A program made the translations under genes and the position numbers. 64,000 bases of DNA from Rhodanobacter soli. Its GTDB lineage: Bacteria > Pseudomonadota > Gammaproteobacteria > Xanthomonadales > Rhodanobacteraceae. The notes under the pieces were generated by a model. It was not told the origin of the DNA and ran no database searches. It saw only the letters and a list, made by a program, of their open reading frames with translations. The DNA lies in assembly GCF_040548735.1 (NCBI RefSeq), contig NZ_JBEPSD010000001.1:62001-126000 (forward strand), read 5' to 3'. Below, in pieces: positions 44,958-54,396 of the stretch (the stretch's first letter is position 1; each line of letters starts with the position of its first letter).

Positions 44958-45278
44958 GCCGGTTTTACACGGCCCGGTTCTGTGAGAAGAAGCGCGTGCG
45001 CTGTCGCCGACTTTGATGGGTCCGTGACTTCCGACCTCCAATGACCTCTGACCCTTCAACGAATGCCTGACGCCGGCGTAGGCTGCGCCCGACCATCGGG
45101 TTTGTGGTGTCAGTCATGTGCCCGATGGCGAGGACGGAAAGCAAAACGATGCCTGCCGACAGCCATCCCCAGGCCCGGCGGGCGAACAAAACCGTCCAGA
45201 ACTTCATGAGCGGGTTGCCAAACGGTTTGGCAGGCTCATGTCCCCACAGTCGTTTTCAAACGGAATCAGGAAAATCCC
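44958..45278. other. 321-nt intergenic region with leader hairpin
   Basis: A minus-strand open frame (44965-45207) encodes a hydrophobic N-terminus (WTVLFARRAWGWLSAGIVLL) but has no ribosome-binding site and a basic low-complexity tail, so it is not called a gene. The right end carries the hairpin at 45205-45240 that belongs to the leader of the 45279 gene. Confidence 0.45.
45205..45240 (+). promoter_or_regulatory. Leader hairpin shared by two paralogous genes (copy 2)
   Basis: CATGAGC (45205-45211) pairs with GCTCATG (45234-45240) and TGCCAAA (45216-45222) with TTTGGCA (45226-45232), loop CGG. The 3' part GGCAGGCTCA matches copy 1 at 26844-26853 at nearly the same distance from the start codon (47 against 46 nt). 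The stem sequences differ while pairing is kept, which suggests the structure matters. Confidence 0.55.
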
Positions 45279-45680
45279 ATGAACAACAACAGCTCCCTCT
45301 CAAGCAACCGTCCACGGCACCGCCGCGGCTTCTCGCTCCAGAGTCTGGCGATGGCAGCTGTCATCGGAGTGTGTGGTGCGGCGGGATCCGCTGCGGTCCA
45401 TGCGCAGGCCACCGCGGGCCATGTCTTTGGACAGGCACCGGCGGGCGACACCATTTCGGCGCAAAGCACGACATCGGGATTCCAGCGTCAGGTCCAGGCA
45501 GACGCCAAGGGTCGCTACAGCATCGGCCCGCTGCCGGTCGGTGTTTACACGGTGACACTGGAAGAGAACGACCGTCCCGTCGTCAAGCATGTGAACGTGC
45601 CGGTCGTCGTCGGCCGCGGCATCAAGGTCGACTTCGATTGCGACCAGGGCCAGTGTGCACAGCTCGCAAGCAAACCGTAA
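45279..45680 (+). CDS. Small secreted CarboxypepD_reg-like protein (copy 2 of a paralogous pair)
   Basis: A 133-residue exported protein with signal peptide (LAMAAVIGVCGAAGSAAVHAQ). One domain follows: AGHVFGQAPAGDTISAQST, KGRYSIGPLPVGVYTVTLEE and VDFDCDQGQCAQLA. It is clearly paralogous to the 26893 gene (shared AVHAQAT-G-VFG-APAG and KGRY-IG-LP-GVY-VTLE). Like it, it looks like the stand-alone N-terminal domain of an Oar-type TonB receptor. A canonical terminator follows at 45806-45835. Function unknown. Confidence 0.78.
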   Translation: MNNNSSLSSNRPRHRRGFSLQSLAMAAVIGVCGAAGSAAVHAQATAGHVFGQAPAGDTISAQSTTSGFQRQVQADAKGRYSIGPLPVGVYTVTLEENDRPVVKHVNVPVVVGRGIKVDFDCDQGQCAQLASKP

Positions 45681-46074
45681 GCATGGCGGCCGGGTCGGTA
45701 ACGGGCGCTTCCCGGTCGTTCGTTTCGATGATCGATGATGGAACACGCGGATTCGATACCGTCGTTGCCCATCCGGTCTGAACTGAAGTCGTGTCGGTCA
45801 CTGATCGCCCAGCGCTGAGAGGCGCTGGGCGTTTTGCCGTCCGACCGAGGCCAGGACACGCCGCGCAGCCCAAGCGAATGACCAGTCGATACCCGCGAGT
45901 CCCGGTGTCGATATCGCTGACGATCAGGGCCATGATGCAGACGTCGACCACGGGTGTTTCCTTCCACGCGCGTTCATCCGGACTTAACCCGTGACGCGTC
46001 TATCCTCCGCCGTGCGCCATGGGCAGTTACAGTTGGGGCAGCGGAATGGCTACGCGAAAAGCGAGAAATCCCTG
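45681..46074. other. 394-nt intergenic region
   Basis: Contains the terminator at 45806-45835 and presumably the promoter of the M20 hydrolase gene. No other gene or repeat is recognised. Confidence 0.5.
45806..45835 (+). terminator. Rho-independent terminator after the small secreted protein gene (copy 2)
   Basis: CGCCCAGCGC (45806-45815) pairs perfectly with GCGCTGGGCG (45822-45831), loop TGAGAG, then TTTT. Stem core and loop match the hairpin after the paralogous gene (27316-27347). Confidence 0.85.
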
Positions 46075-47346
46075 ATGAATGCGACTCGACCAGCCAGCGT
46101 CGTCCTGGCAAATCTTCAACGGATCCTGCCGGACCTGGAAGGGCTTTATACCGACGTGCATGCCCATCCCGAATTGTCGATGCAGGAGGTTCGGACCGCA
46201 GGCCTCGCGGCCGAATGGTTGCGCAGGGCGGGTTACGAGGTAAGCACCGGCATCGGCAAGACGGGCGTGGTCGGCGTGCTTCGCCATGGCGAGGGACCTA
46301 CCGTGATGTTGCGCGCCGACATGGACGCGCTGCCGGTCGCGGAAGCCACCGACGTGCCGTATGCCAGCAAGGTGACCGCCACTGACCGCGAAGGCCGGAC
46401 GGTTCCGGTGATGCACGCCTGCGGCCACGACATGCACGTGACCTGGCTCGCCGGTGTGGCCACGCTGCTGGCCGAGATGCGCGACGCCTGGCGCGGCACG
46501 ATCCTGGCGGTATTCCAGCCCGGCGAAGAAACCGCCGAAGGCGCGAAGGCCATGATCGACGACGGCCTGCTCGAGCGTTTCCCGAAACCCGATGTGGTAC
46601 TCGGCCAGCATGTGATGGTCGGCCCGGCCGGTGCCGTCGCCGGGCGCACCGGCGTCATCACGTCGGCGGCGGACAGCCTGCAGATCCGCCTGTTCGGGCG
46701 GGGCGCGCATGGTTCGATGCCGCAAGCCAGTATCGATCCGGTAGTGATGGCGGCCTCGGTCGTCCTGCGGCTGCAGACCATCGTGTCACGCGAGCTTGCC
46801 GCCGCCGAGTCGGCGGTGGTCACCGTCGGGGCGCTGCAGGCCGGGACCAAGGAAAACGTGATTCCCGACGAGGCGATCATCAAGCTCAACGTGCGCACCT
46901 TCGACGAGGGCGTGCGCCAGCGCGTGCTGGCGGCGATCACGCGCATCGTGAATGCCGAGGCCGCGGCCTCCGGTGCACCACGACCGCCGGAGATCACGCC
47001 GCTGGACAACTATGACCTGGTGGTCAACGACCAGGCGGCAAGCGCGCGCGTGGTCGAGGCGTTTCGCCAGCACTTCCTGCCGGAAAGCGTACGGCAGACC
47101 GGCCCGGCGTCAGCCAGCGAGGACTTCGGTTCGTTCGGCACGCAATGGGGCGTGCCATCGGTGTTCTGGTTCGTGGGCGGTACCGACCCGGTGGCCTACG
47201 CCAAGGCCAAGGAGGCCGGCAAGGTCAACGAGATCCCCACGAATCACAACCCGCGCTTCCTGCCCGTGCTGCATCCCACCCTGGAAACCGGCGTTGAAGC
47301 GATGGTGGTGGCGGCCATGGCCTGGCTGGGTCGGGCCGACAGATAG
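46075..47346 (+). CDS. M20 family amidohydrolase (hippurate hydrolase / IAA-amino acid hydrolase-like)
   Basis: A 423-residue zinc amidohydrolase. Metal-binding motifs are RADMDALPV, HACGHDMHV and FQPGEETAEGAK, and the dimerisation domain begins near RLFGRGAHGSMP. The start at 46075 (MNATRPASV) has GAGAA upstream. No signal peptide is seen from this start. Substrate is probably an N-acyl amino acid, by family. A shared bidirectional terminator separates it from convergent fadA. Confidence 0.9.
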   Translation: MNATRPASVVLANLQRILPDLEGLYTDVHAHPELSMQEVRTAGLAAEWLRRAGYEVSTGIGKTGVVGVLRHGEGPTVMLRADMDALPVAEATDVPYASKVTATDREGRTVPVMHACGHDMHVTWLAGVATLLAEMRDAWRGTILAVFQPGEETAEGAKAMIDDGLLERFPKPDVVLGQHVMVGPAGAVAGRTGVITSAADSLQIRLFGRGAHGSMPQASIDPVVMAASVVLRLQTIVSRELAAAESAVVTVGALQAGTKENVIPDEAIIKLNVRTFDEGVRQRVLAAITRIVNAEAAASGAPRPPEITPLDNYDLVVNDQAASARVVEAFRQHFLPESVRQTGPASASEDFGSFGTQWGVPSVFWFVGGTDPVAYAKAKEAGKVNEIPTNHNPRFLPVLHPTLETGVEAMVVAAMAWLGRADR

Positions 47347-47380
47347 CACGGCAAGTTGGTACGTTTTCTCGTTTTGAGGC

Positions 47381-47422
47381 AAACGACAACGGCGCGGTAG
47401 CGATACAGCGCCGTTGTCGTTT
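47381..47422. terminator. Bidirectional terminator between the M20 hydrolase and fadA
   Basis: A 19-bp stem with one mismatch: AAACGACAACGGCGCGGTA (47381-47399) and TACAGCGCCGTTGTCGTTT (47404-47422), loop GCGA. A/T-runs at both stem feet make it work in both directions. The centre GTAGCGATAC is the same as in the 41015-41038 hairpin. Confidence 0.8.
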
Positions 47423-47453
47423 CCGGCGAAAGCGCCGGCAGACGGGCAGGGCG

Positions 47454-48659
<1,206 letters not shown>

Positions 48660-48674
48660 GGGATTTGCTCCGTG

Positions 48675-48743
48675 GCGTCGCGCGATTCGCGGCGACGCGT
48701 TGTGATTTTTCTTGCTCGTCATCCGGTGAAGGCCGGAATGACG
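48675..48743. repeat. Two hairpins between fadN and fadA
   Basis: GCGTCGC (48675-48681) pairs with GCGACGC (48692-48698). CGTCATCCGG (48717-48726) pairs with CCGGAATGACG (48733-48743, one bulge), resembling common extragenic palindromes with CGTCATTCC ends. They may stabilise the transcript or reduce expression of fadA relative to fadN. Confidence 0.55.
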
Positions 48744-48748
48744 ATCCT

Positions 48749-51136
48749 TTAATTACGCAGCGGTTTGCCGGTGCTCATGGTGTGGGCGATGCGGGCCTGG
48801 GTTTTTTCGGTCTTCGCCAGTTCCACGAAATGCCTGCGCTCCAACGCCAGCAGCCATTCCTCGTCGACCGTCGAGCCGCGTTCGATCACGCCACCACACA
48901 AGGTGTCGGCGATGCGCGAGGCGATGTCCACGTCGTGCTCGGAGGCGAAGTAGCCGGCCTGCAGGTTGGCCAGCGAGGCCTTGAACGTGGCGGTACCGAC
49001 GTCGCCGGCGACCGGGATCGCGCGCGCCGGCAGCGGCGGGCGATAGCCGCTTTCGGCCAAGCCATTGGCCACCTGCTTGGCGACGTAGAGCAGTTCGTAG
49101 GCGTTGAATACCACGACGTCGCTGTCGCGCAGCAGGCCCATGTTCTTGGCCTCGATCGCGCTGGGCGAGACCTTGGCCATCGCCACGGTTTCGAACACCT
49201 TCTTCAATTCCTCGAACGGGTCGCTCGGGTTGGCCTTGGCTGCGCGCACGGCCAGCTCGTGCAGGCCGCCACCGGCCGGCAGCAGGCCCACGCCGGCCTC
49301 GACCAGGCCGATATAGCTTTCGAGTGCCGCCACGGTGCGCGCCGAATGCATCTGGAACTCGCAGCCACCGCCGAACGCCATGCCACGTACCGCGGCCACC
49401 ACCGGCACCAGCGAGTGCTTGATCGCCATGCTGGTGCGCTGGAAGTTGGCCACCATCTTCTCGAAGTCATCGAACTTGCCGGCCTGCAGCAGGCCCAGCG
49501 CGCCCTTGAGATCCGCACCGGCGGAGAACGGCTCGCCGGTCTGCCAGATCACCACGGCCTTGAGCTTCTCTTCGGCCAGCTTGATGGCATGCTGCACGCC
49601 GTCGAGCACGAAGTCGTTGACCGTGTTCATCTTGGTCTTGAACGAGAGGATGCCGATGCCGTCGTCGCCCAGCGTCCACAGGCGCACGCCATCGTTCTCC
49701 CACACGGTGGTGCCCTGGTCGAACTTCTCGCCGATCAGCGGATCGGGGAACAGCTGGCGTTTGTACACTGGATGCTGCGAACGCGGCTTGTCGGCGTTGG
49801 CGCTGGCCGAGTACGAACCGTCCTTGCCATGGACGCCTTTACGGCCATCGGTAACCCATGCCGGCAGCGGCGCCTTGCTCATCGCCTTGCCGGCGGCGAT
49901 GTCTTCGTTGATCCAGCCGGCGACCTGCTGCCAGCCGGCGGCCTGCCAGGTCTCGAACGGACCGAGCTTCCAGCCGTAGCCCCAGCGGATCGCGAAGTCG
50001 ACGTCGCGCGCGGTGTCGGCGATGTCGGCCAGGTGGTAGGCGGTGTAGTGGAACAGGTCGCGGAAGGTGGCCCACAGGAACTGCGCCTGCGGATCAGCCG
50101 ACGCACGCAGCTTGCCGAACTTCTCGGCCGGATCCTTGATCGCCAGGATCGCCGCGACTTCATCTGAGGCTTTCTGCTCGGACGGGCGGTAATCCTGCTT
50201 GGCAACATCCAAAACCACGATGTCCTTGCCGGCCTTCCTGTAGAAGCCGGCGCCGTTTTTCTGGCCCAGTGCGCCTTTCTCGATCAGGCCGGCCAGCCAC
50301 ACCGGGGCCTTGAAGTAGTCGTGCCAGGGATCGTCGGGCAGGGTGTCGGCCATGGTCTTGATGACATGGGCCATGGTGTCCAGACCGACCACGTCGGCGG
50401 TGCGGTAGGTGGCGCTCTTGGGGCGGCCGACGGCCGGACCGGTCAGCGCGTCGACGGTGTCGAAGCCGAGCTTGAACTGCTCGGTGTGGTGCATGGTGGC
50501 CAGCATCGAGAACACGCCGATGCGGTTGCCGATGAAGTTCGGGGTGTCCTTGGCGATCACCACGCCCTTGCCGACGGTGGTGGTGAGGAAGGCTTCGAGG
50601 CCGTCCAGCACGTTCTTGTCGGTGAGCCGGGTCGGGATCAGTTCGACCAGATGCATGTAGCGCGGCGGGTTGAAGAAGTGCACGCCGGAGAAGCGGTGGC
50701 GCATTTCTTCCGGCAGCGCCTCGGCCAGGCCGTTGATCGACAGGCCGGAGGTGTTGGAGGCGATGATCGCCGTCTTCGACAGATGGCCGGCGATCTTCTT
50801 GTACAGGTCGAGCTTCCAGTCCATCCGCTCGGCGATCGCCTCGATCACCAGATCGACGTCCTTCAGATGGTCAAGGTCGTCGTCGTAATTGGCCGGGATG
50901 ATCGCGGCGGCGAGGTTCTTGTCGGCCAGCGGGGCGGGCGACAGCTTGGCCAGGTTGGCGATGGCCTTCTGCGCGATGCCGCTTTTCGGGCCTTCCTTCG
51001 CGGGCAGGTCGAACAACACGGTTTCGACGCCGGCGTTGGTCAGGTGCGCGGCGATCTGCGCGCCCATGACACCGGCGCCCAGCACGGCGGCCTTGCGGAT
51101 GCGCAGCGCTGATGTGGGTGAGGATGCAGCGGTCAT
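48749..51136 (-). CDS. fadN: 3-hydroxyacyl-CoA dehydrogenase / enoyl-CoA hydratase, FadN type
   Basis: Bifunctional beta-oxidation enzyme of 795 aa with the dehydrogenase domain first: AVLGAGVMGAQIAAHLTNAG near residue 18 binds NAD, and GVHFFNPPRYMHLVELI contains the catalytic histidine. The crotonase-fold hydratase domain is C-terminal (EPFSAGADLKGALGLL near 540 and VRGMAFGGGCEFQMHS near 585). This domain order is that of Bacillus FadN, opposite to E. coli FadB. It lies 40 nt after the TetR gene and before fadA. Confidence 0.93.
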   Translation of the reverse strand: MTAASSPTSALRIRKAAVLGAGVMGAQIAAHLTNAGVETVLFDLPAKEGPKSGIAQKAIANLAKLSPAPLADKNLAAAIIPANYDDDLDHLKDVDLVIEAIAERMDWKLDLYKKIAGHLSKTAIIASNTSGLSINGLAEALPEEMRHRFSGVHFFNPPRYMHLVELIPTRLTDKNVLDGLEAFLTTTVGKGVVIAKDTPNFIGNRIGVFSMLATMHHTEQFKLGFDTVDALTGPAVGRPKSATYRTADVVGLDTMAHVIKTMADTLPDDPWHDYFKAPVWLAGLIEKGALGQKNGAGFYRKAGKDIVVLDVAKQDYRPSEQKASDEVAAILAIKDPAEKFGKLRASADPQAQFLWATFRDLFHYTAYHLADIADTARDVDFAIRWGYGWKLGPFETWQAAGWQQVAGWINEDIAAGKAMSKAPLPAWVTDGRKGVHGKDGSYSASANADKPRSQHPVYKRQLFPDPLIGEKFDQGTTVWENDGVRLWTLGDDGIGILSFKTKMNTVNDFVLDGVQHAIKLAEEKLKAVVIWQTGEPFSAGADLKGALGLLQAGKFDDFEKMVANFQRTSMAIKHSLVPVVAAVRGMAFGGGCEFQMHSARTVAALESYIGLVEAGVGLLPAGGGLHELAVRAAKANPSDPFEELKKVFETVAMAKVSPSAIEAKNMGLLRDSDVVVFNAYELLYVAKQVANGLAESGYRPPLPARAIPVAGDVGTATFKASLANLQAGYFASEHDVDIASRIADTLCGGVIERGSTVDEEWLLALERRHFVELAKTEKTQARIAHTMSTGKPLRN

Positions 51137-51176
51137 TAAGGCTTCTCCGAGGATACAAAAGGTGGGGCAGGTAGAT

Positions 51177-51803
51177 CTAGGGATGGCTGAGGCCGGCGAC
51201 GGCGAAGCGGATCAGGTGCTGCGCGGTCTGCTCGCGATGGGTGTGCTCGCTGACGTCGCTCTTGCGCTGGATCATGCCGAAGCCGGACATCGCGTGGGTC
51301 AACGCGCCGGTGACCAGGTCGATGCGCCAGTACAGCTCTTCCTTGCTCAGCTGCGGCAGCAGGCGCGCGAATTCGGCGGTGAACTGGCGCATCACGTGGC
51401 CGTAGTTCGCGGACAGGAACTGGCGCAGGGTGTCGTCGTGCTCGGCGAATGCCCGCGCCAGCACACGCATGAACAAGGCGCCGCTGTCGTCGTGCGACAG
51501 ATCCAGGGCGGGGCGGATGAACGCCTCCAGCACGTCCTCGAGGGTGGTGTCTTCGGCACCGGCGACCTTGGCGAGCGCCGCCAGTCGGCGTTCATTCAGC
51601 GCGTCCAGCCGGCGCCGAAACACTTCCTCGACCAGTTTGTCCTTGGAGCCGAAGTGGTAATTGACCGCGGCCAGGTTGACCCCGGCGGCGGTCGTCAGCT
51701 GGCGCAGCGAGGCGCCGTCGAAGCCACGCTGGGCGAACAGGACCTCGGCGGCGCCGAGTATCCGTTCCTTGGTTGAGCCGGAGCTGTTCACGGGCGGAAC
51801 CAT
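51177..51803 (-). CDS. TetR-family repressor of beta-oxidation (PsrA/FadR-like)
   Basis: A 208-residue TetR regulator with helix-turn-helix GASLRQLTTAAGVNLAAVNY (near 32-52) and FGSKDKLVEEVF. The start at 51803 is chosen because an earlier start would place the operator inside the coding region. It heads the operon TetR-fadN-fadA. Two CAAAC-N4-GTTTG sites overlap its predicted promoter, so it should repress itself and the fad genes, with acyl-CoA or fatty acid as likely inducer. PsrA orthology is inferred from site and context. Confidence 0.88.
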   Translation of the reverse strand: MVPPVNSSGSTKERILGAAEVLFAQRGFDGASLRQLTTAAGVNLAAVNYHFGSKDKLVEEVFRRRLDALNERRLAALAKVAGAEDTTLEDVLEAFIRPALDLSHDDSGALFMRVLARAFAEHDDTLRQFLSANYGHVMRQFTAEFARLLPQLSKEELYWRIDLVTGALTHAMSGFGMIQRKSDVSEHTHREQTAQHLIRFAVAGLSHP

Positions 51804-51822
51804 CCATCGGCCACGGGCCGGT

Positions 51823-51879
51823 TCAAACGATCGTTTGAGCATACGCGGGCAGCTCCGGGGCCGTCAAACAGTCGTTTGT
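51823..51879 (-). promoter_or_regulatory. Promoter and double operator of the TetR-fadN-fadA operon
   Basis: On the minus strand -35 TTGACG (51867-51862), an 18-nt spacer and -10 TATGCT (51843-51838) form a promoter. Operator O1, CAAAC-AGTC-GTTTG (51865-51878), overlaps the -35. Operator O2, the perfect palindrome TCAAACGATCGTTTGA (51823-51838), abuts the -10. The two sites are 41 bp apart, about four helical turns. A near-identical site precedes fadH (2420-2435). Confidence 0.75.
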
Positions 51880-52031
51880 TGCAAACACCCGGCGACTTGC
51901 GTATGAGTTAGAATCTGTCAAACTTTCGTGAGCTAAATCCGCAATCTTTGTCGGAATTAGTCGATTCCGCCGGCCTGGGAGCCGGCCGTGACCCCTTTCC
52001 TATCCATCCGTTTTTTCCGGAGCAGACCCGT

Positions 52032-52457
52032 ATGGCGCTGGAGCGCACTCTTTCCATCATCAAGCCCGACGCCGTTGCCAAGAACGTCATCGGCGAAATC
52101 TATGCCCGTTTCGAGAAGGCCGGCCTGAAGATCGTGGCCGCGCGCATGAAGCAGCTGTCGCGCCAGGAAGCCGAAGGCTTCTACGCCGTGCATCGCGAGC
52201 GTCCGTTCTTCAAGGCACTGGTCGAGTTCATGATCTCGGGTCCGGTGATGATCACCGCGCTGGAAGGCGAGAACGCCGTGCTGGCCCATCGTGACCTGAT
52301 GGGCGCCACCAACCCGAAGGAAGCCGCACCGGGCACGATCCGCGCCGACTTCGCCGACTCCATCGACGCCAATGCCGTGCATGGTTCCGATGCAGCGGAT
52401 ACCGCCAAGGTGGAGATTGCTTACTTCTTCGCCGCGACGGACGTACTTTCGCGTTGA
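52032..52457 (+). CDS. ndk: Nucleoside diphosphate kinase
   Basis: Transfers the gamma-phosphate between nucleoside triphosphates and diphosphates. The 141-residue length is standard. It starts [15 protein letters not shown] and has the phosphorylated histidine in [12 protein letters not shown] (near 117). The ATG at 52032 is chosen over an upstream in-frame ATG because the family N-terminus begins here. Confidence 0.97.
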   Translation: MALERTLSIIKPDAVAKNVIGEIYARFEKAGLKIVAARMKQLSRQEAEGFYAVHRERPFFKALVEFMISGPVMITALEGENAVLAHRDLMGATNPKEAAPGTIRADFADSIDANAVHGSDAADTAKVEIAYFFAATDVLSR

Positions 52458-52484
52458 GCGATCCAATGTTGTGAGGCATGAGTT

Positions 52485-53618
52485 GTGAACCAGGTTGTCG
52501 TCAATCCACCTGCCCAGGTCAATCTGCTCGATTTCGATCGTCAGGGTTTGCGTGATTTCTTCACGCAGATCGGCGAGAAGCCGTATCGCGCCGAGCAGGT
52601 GATGAAGTGGATCTACCATGACCTGGAAGACAACTTCGAGAACATGACCGACGTGGGCAAGGCGCTGCGCGCCAAGCTCACCGAGGCCTGCTACATCGGC
52701 GCGCCGAAGACGCTGCTGGACAAGGTGGCCACCGACGGTACGCACAAGTGGCTGCTGGGCATGGACAGCGGCAACGCGATCGAGACGGTGTATATCCCCG
52801 AGCCGACCCGCGGCACCTTGTGCGTGTCCTCGCAGATCGGTTGTGCGCTGAACTGCAGCTTCTGCTCGACCGGCGCGCAGGGCTTCAACCGCAACCTGTC
52901 CACCGCCGAAATCATCGGCCAGGTATGGGTGGCGGCGAAGTACCTGGGCAATGTCACCCACCAGAACCGCCGCATCACCAACGTGGTGATGATGGGCATG
53001 GGTGAGCCGCTGGCGAATTTCGACAACGTGCTGAAGGCGATGCGCCTGATGCGCGACGACCTGGGCTTCGGCCTGGCGGCCAAGCGCGTCACGCTGTCCA
53101 CCGCCGGCATGGTGCCGTTGATCGATCAGCTGTCGGATGCCATCGACGTGTCGCTGGCGGTGTCGCTGCACGCGGCCAACGACGAGCTGCGCACCGAGCT
53201 GATGCCGATCAACAAGCGCTACCCGATCGCCGAGCTGCTGGCCGCCTGCCAGCGCTGGATTGCGCGCAAGCCGCGTACCTCGATCACCTTCGAATACACC
53301 TTGATGAAGGGGATCAACGACCAGCCCGAGCACGCCCGCCAGCTGATCAAGCTGATGCGCAAGCTGCCGACGTGCAAGGTCAACCTGATCCCGTTCAATC
53401 CTTTCCCGGGCACCCAGTTCAAGCGCTCCGACGCTGACGACATCCACGCGTTCCAGACGCAGCTGCTGAATGCCGGGGTGCTGACCATGTTGCGGCGTAC
53501 CCGCGGCGACGACATCGATGCGGCCTGCGGCCAGCTGGCCGGGCAGGTCACCGATCGCACCCGGCGCAGCGCCGACATACGCAAGCGGCAGGACGAGGGG
53601 ACATTGCATGCGATTTGA
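52485..53618 (+). CDS. rlmN: 23S rRNA/tRNA adenine C2-methyltransferase RlmN
   Basis: Radical-SAM enzyme that methylates A2503 of 23S rRNA and A37 of some tRNAs. The 377-residue protein contains the CxxxCxxC cluster CALNCSFC (near 122), [13 protein letters not shown], and a C-terminal cysteine in AACGQL expected for methyl transfer. It starts with GTG at 52485 preceded by GAGG. The order ndk-rlmN-pilW-rodZ is typical of gammaproteobacteria. It overlaps pilW by 11 nt. Confidence 0.96.
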   Translation: MNQVVVNPPAQVNLLDFDRQGLRDFFTQIGEKPYRAEQVMKWIYHDLEDNFENMTDVGKALRAKLTEACYIGAPKTLLDKVATDGTHKWLLGMDSGNAIETVYIPEPTRGTLCVSSQIGCALNCSFCSTGAQGFNRNLSTAEIIGQVWVAAKYLGNVTHQNRRITNVVMMGMGEPLANFDNVLKAMRLMRDDLGFGLAAKRVTLSTAGMVPLIDQLSDAIDVSLAVSLHAANDELRTELMPINKRYPIAELLAACQRWIARKPRTSITFEYTLMKGINDQPEHARQLIKLMRKLPTCKVNLIPFNPFPGTQFKRSDADDIHAFQTQLLNAGVLTMLRRTRGDDIDAACGQLAGQVTDRTRRSADIRKRQDEGTLHAI

Positions 53619-54396
53619 CCGGGTACTGATCTTCTGCCTGCTGCTGCCACTGGCCGGCTGCATCACCACGCGTACCGACAGCAGTTCGCTGGGCAAGAGC
53701 ATGCCGCAGTCCAGCAAGGCGGACCAGGCCGAAGATGCCGCCCGGATCCATACCGAACTGGGCCAGCGCTACATGGCCTCCGGCGACCTGCAGACGGCGC
53801 TGGAAAAGCTGACCAAGGCGCTGCAGTTCGACCCCAGCTACGCGCCGGCGCACACCGTGATCGCGGTGCTGTACGAGCGCATCAACAAGCTGCCCGAAGC
53901 CGAGCAGCATTACCGCAAGGCGGTGGCGCTGGAGCCGGCCAAGGGCGCGCCGAACAACAATCTCGGCGTCTTCCTGTGCCACACCGGGAAGATCGCCGAG
54001 GCGAGCCAGTATTTCCAGAAAGCCGTCGCCGATCCGTTCTACCAGACCCCCGACGTGGCGCTGACCAATGCCGGCGTCTGCCAGCTGCGCGCCAACGACG
54101 TTGCAGGGGCCGAAGCGAGTTTTCGTGACGCCATCGCAAGAAATCCCAAGAATGCGGAGGCACTCTTCCAGCTTGCGAATACGCTTTATCTGAATAAGGA
54201 TGCATTTCGCGCCAGGGCTTTTCTCCAGCGGTTCGATGCGCTGGGCCAGCCGACTGCCGCGTCGCTCAAGCTAGGCCACGATATCGAAACCCGACTGGGC
54301 AACCCGGAAGGTGCCCTCACTTACAGCAAGCGATTGCTCAGCCAGTTCCCGGACTCGGAGCAGGCGCACGCCCTAGACACAACTGCCAGCCCATGA
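53608..54396 (+). CDS. pilW: Type IV pilus biogenesis/stability lipoprotein PilW (PilF)
   Basis: Outer-membrane TPR lipoprotein that assists assembly of the PilQ secretin. The lipobox is LPLAGC (residue 17). Four to five TPRs follow ([38 protein letters not shown] and further). The 262-aa length fits the family. GAGGGG lies upstream of the ATG within rlmN, and its stop overlaps the rodZ start (ATGA). Confidence 0.93.
   Translation: MRFDRVLIFCLLLPLAGCITTRTDSSSLGKSMPQSSKADQAEDAARIHTELGQRYMASGDLQTALEKLTKALQFDPSYAPAHTVIAVLYERINKLPEAEQHYRKAVALEPAKGAPNNNLGVFLCHTGKIAEASQYFQKAVADPFYQTPDVALTNAGVCQLRANDVAGAEASFRDAIARNPKNAEALFQLANTLYLNKDAFRARAFLQRFDALGQPTAASLKLGHDIETRLGNPEGALTYSKRLLSQFPDSEQAHALDTTASP

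Noticed and set aside
44965..45207. Small minus-strand membrane protein of 80 residues
   Set aside because: Only the first 30 residues look membrane-like, there is no ribosome-binding site, the start codon lies in a conserved leader hairpin of the opposite gene, and the tail is low-complexity basic sequence.
51804..51842. Extended N-terminus of the TetR protein (start at 51842)
   Set aside because: The extra residues are encoded by the operator palindrome itself, and the predicted -10 would overlap the start codon; the start at 51803 is consistent with the family.
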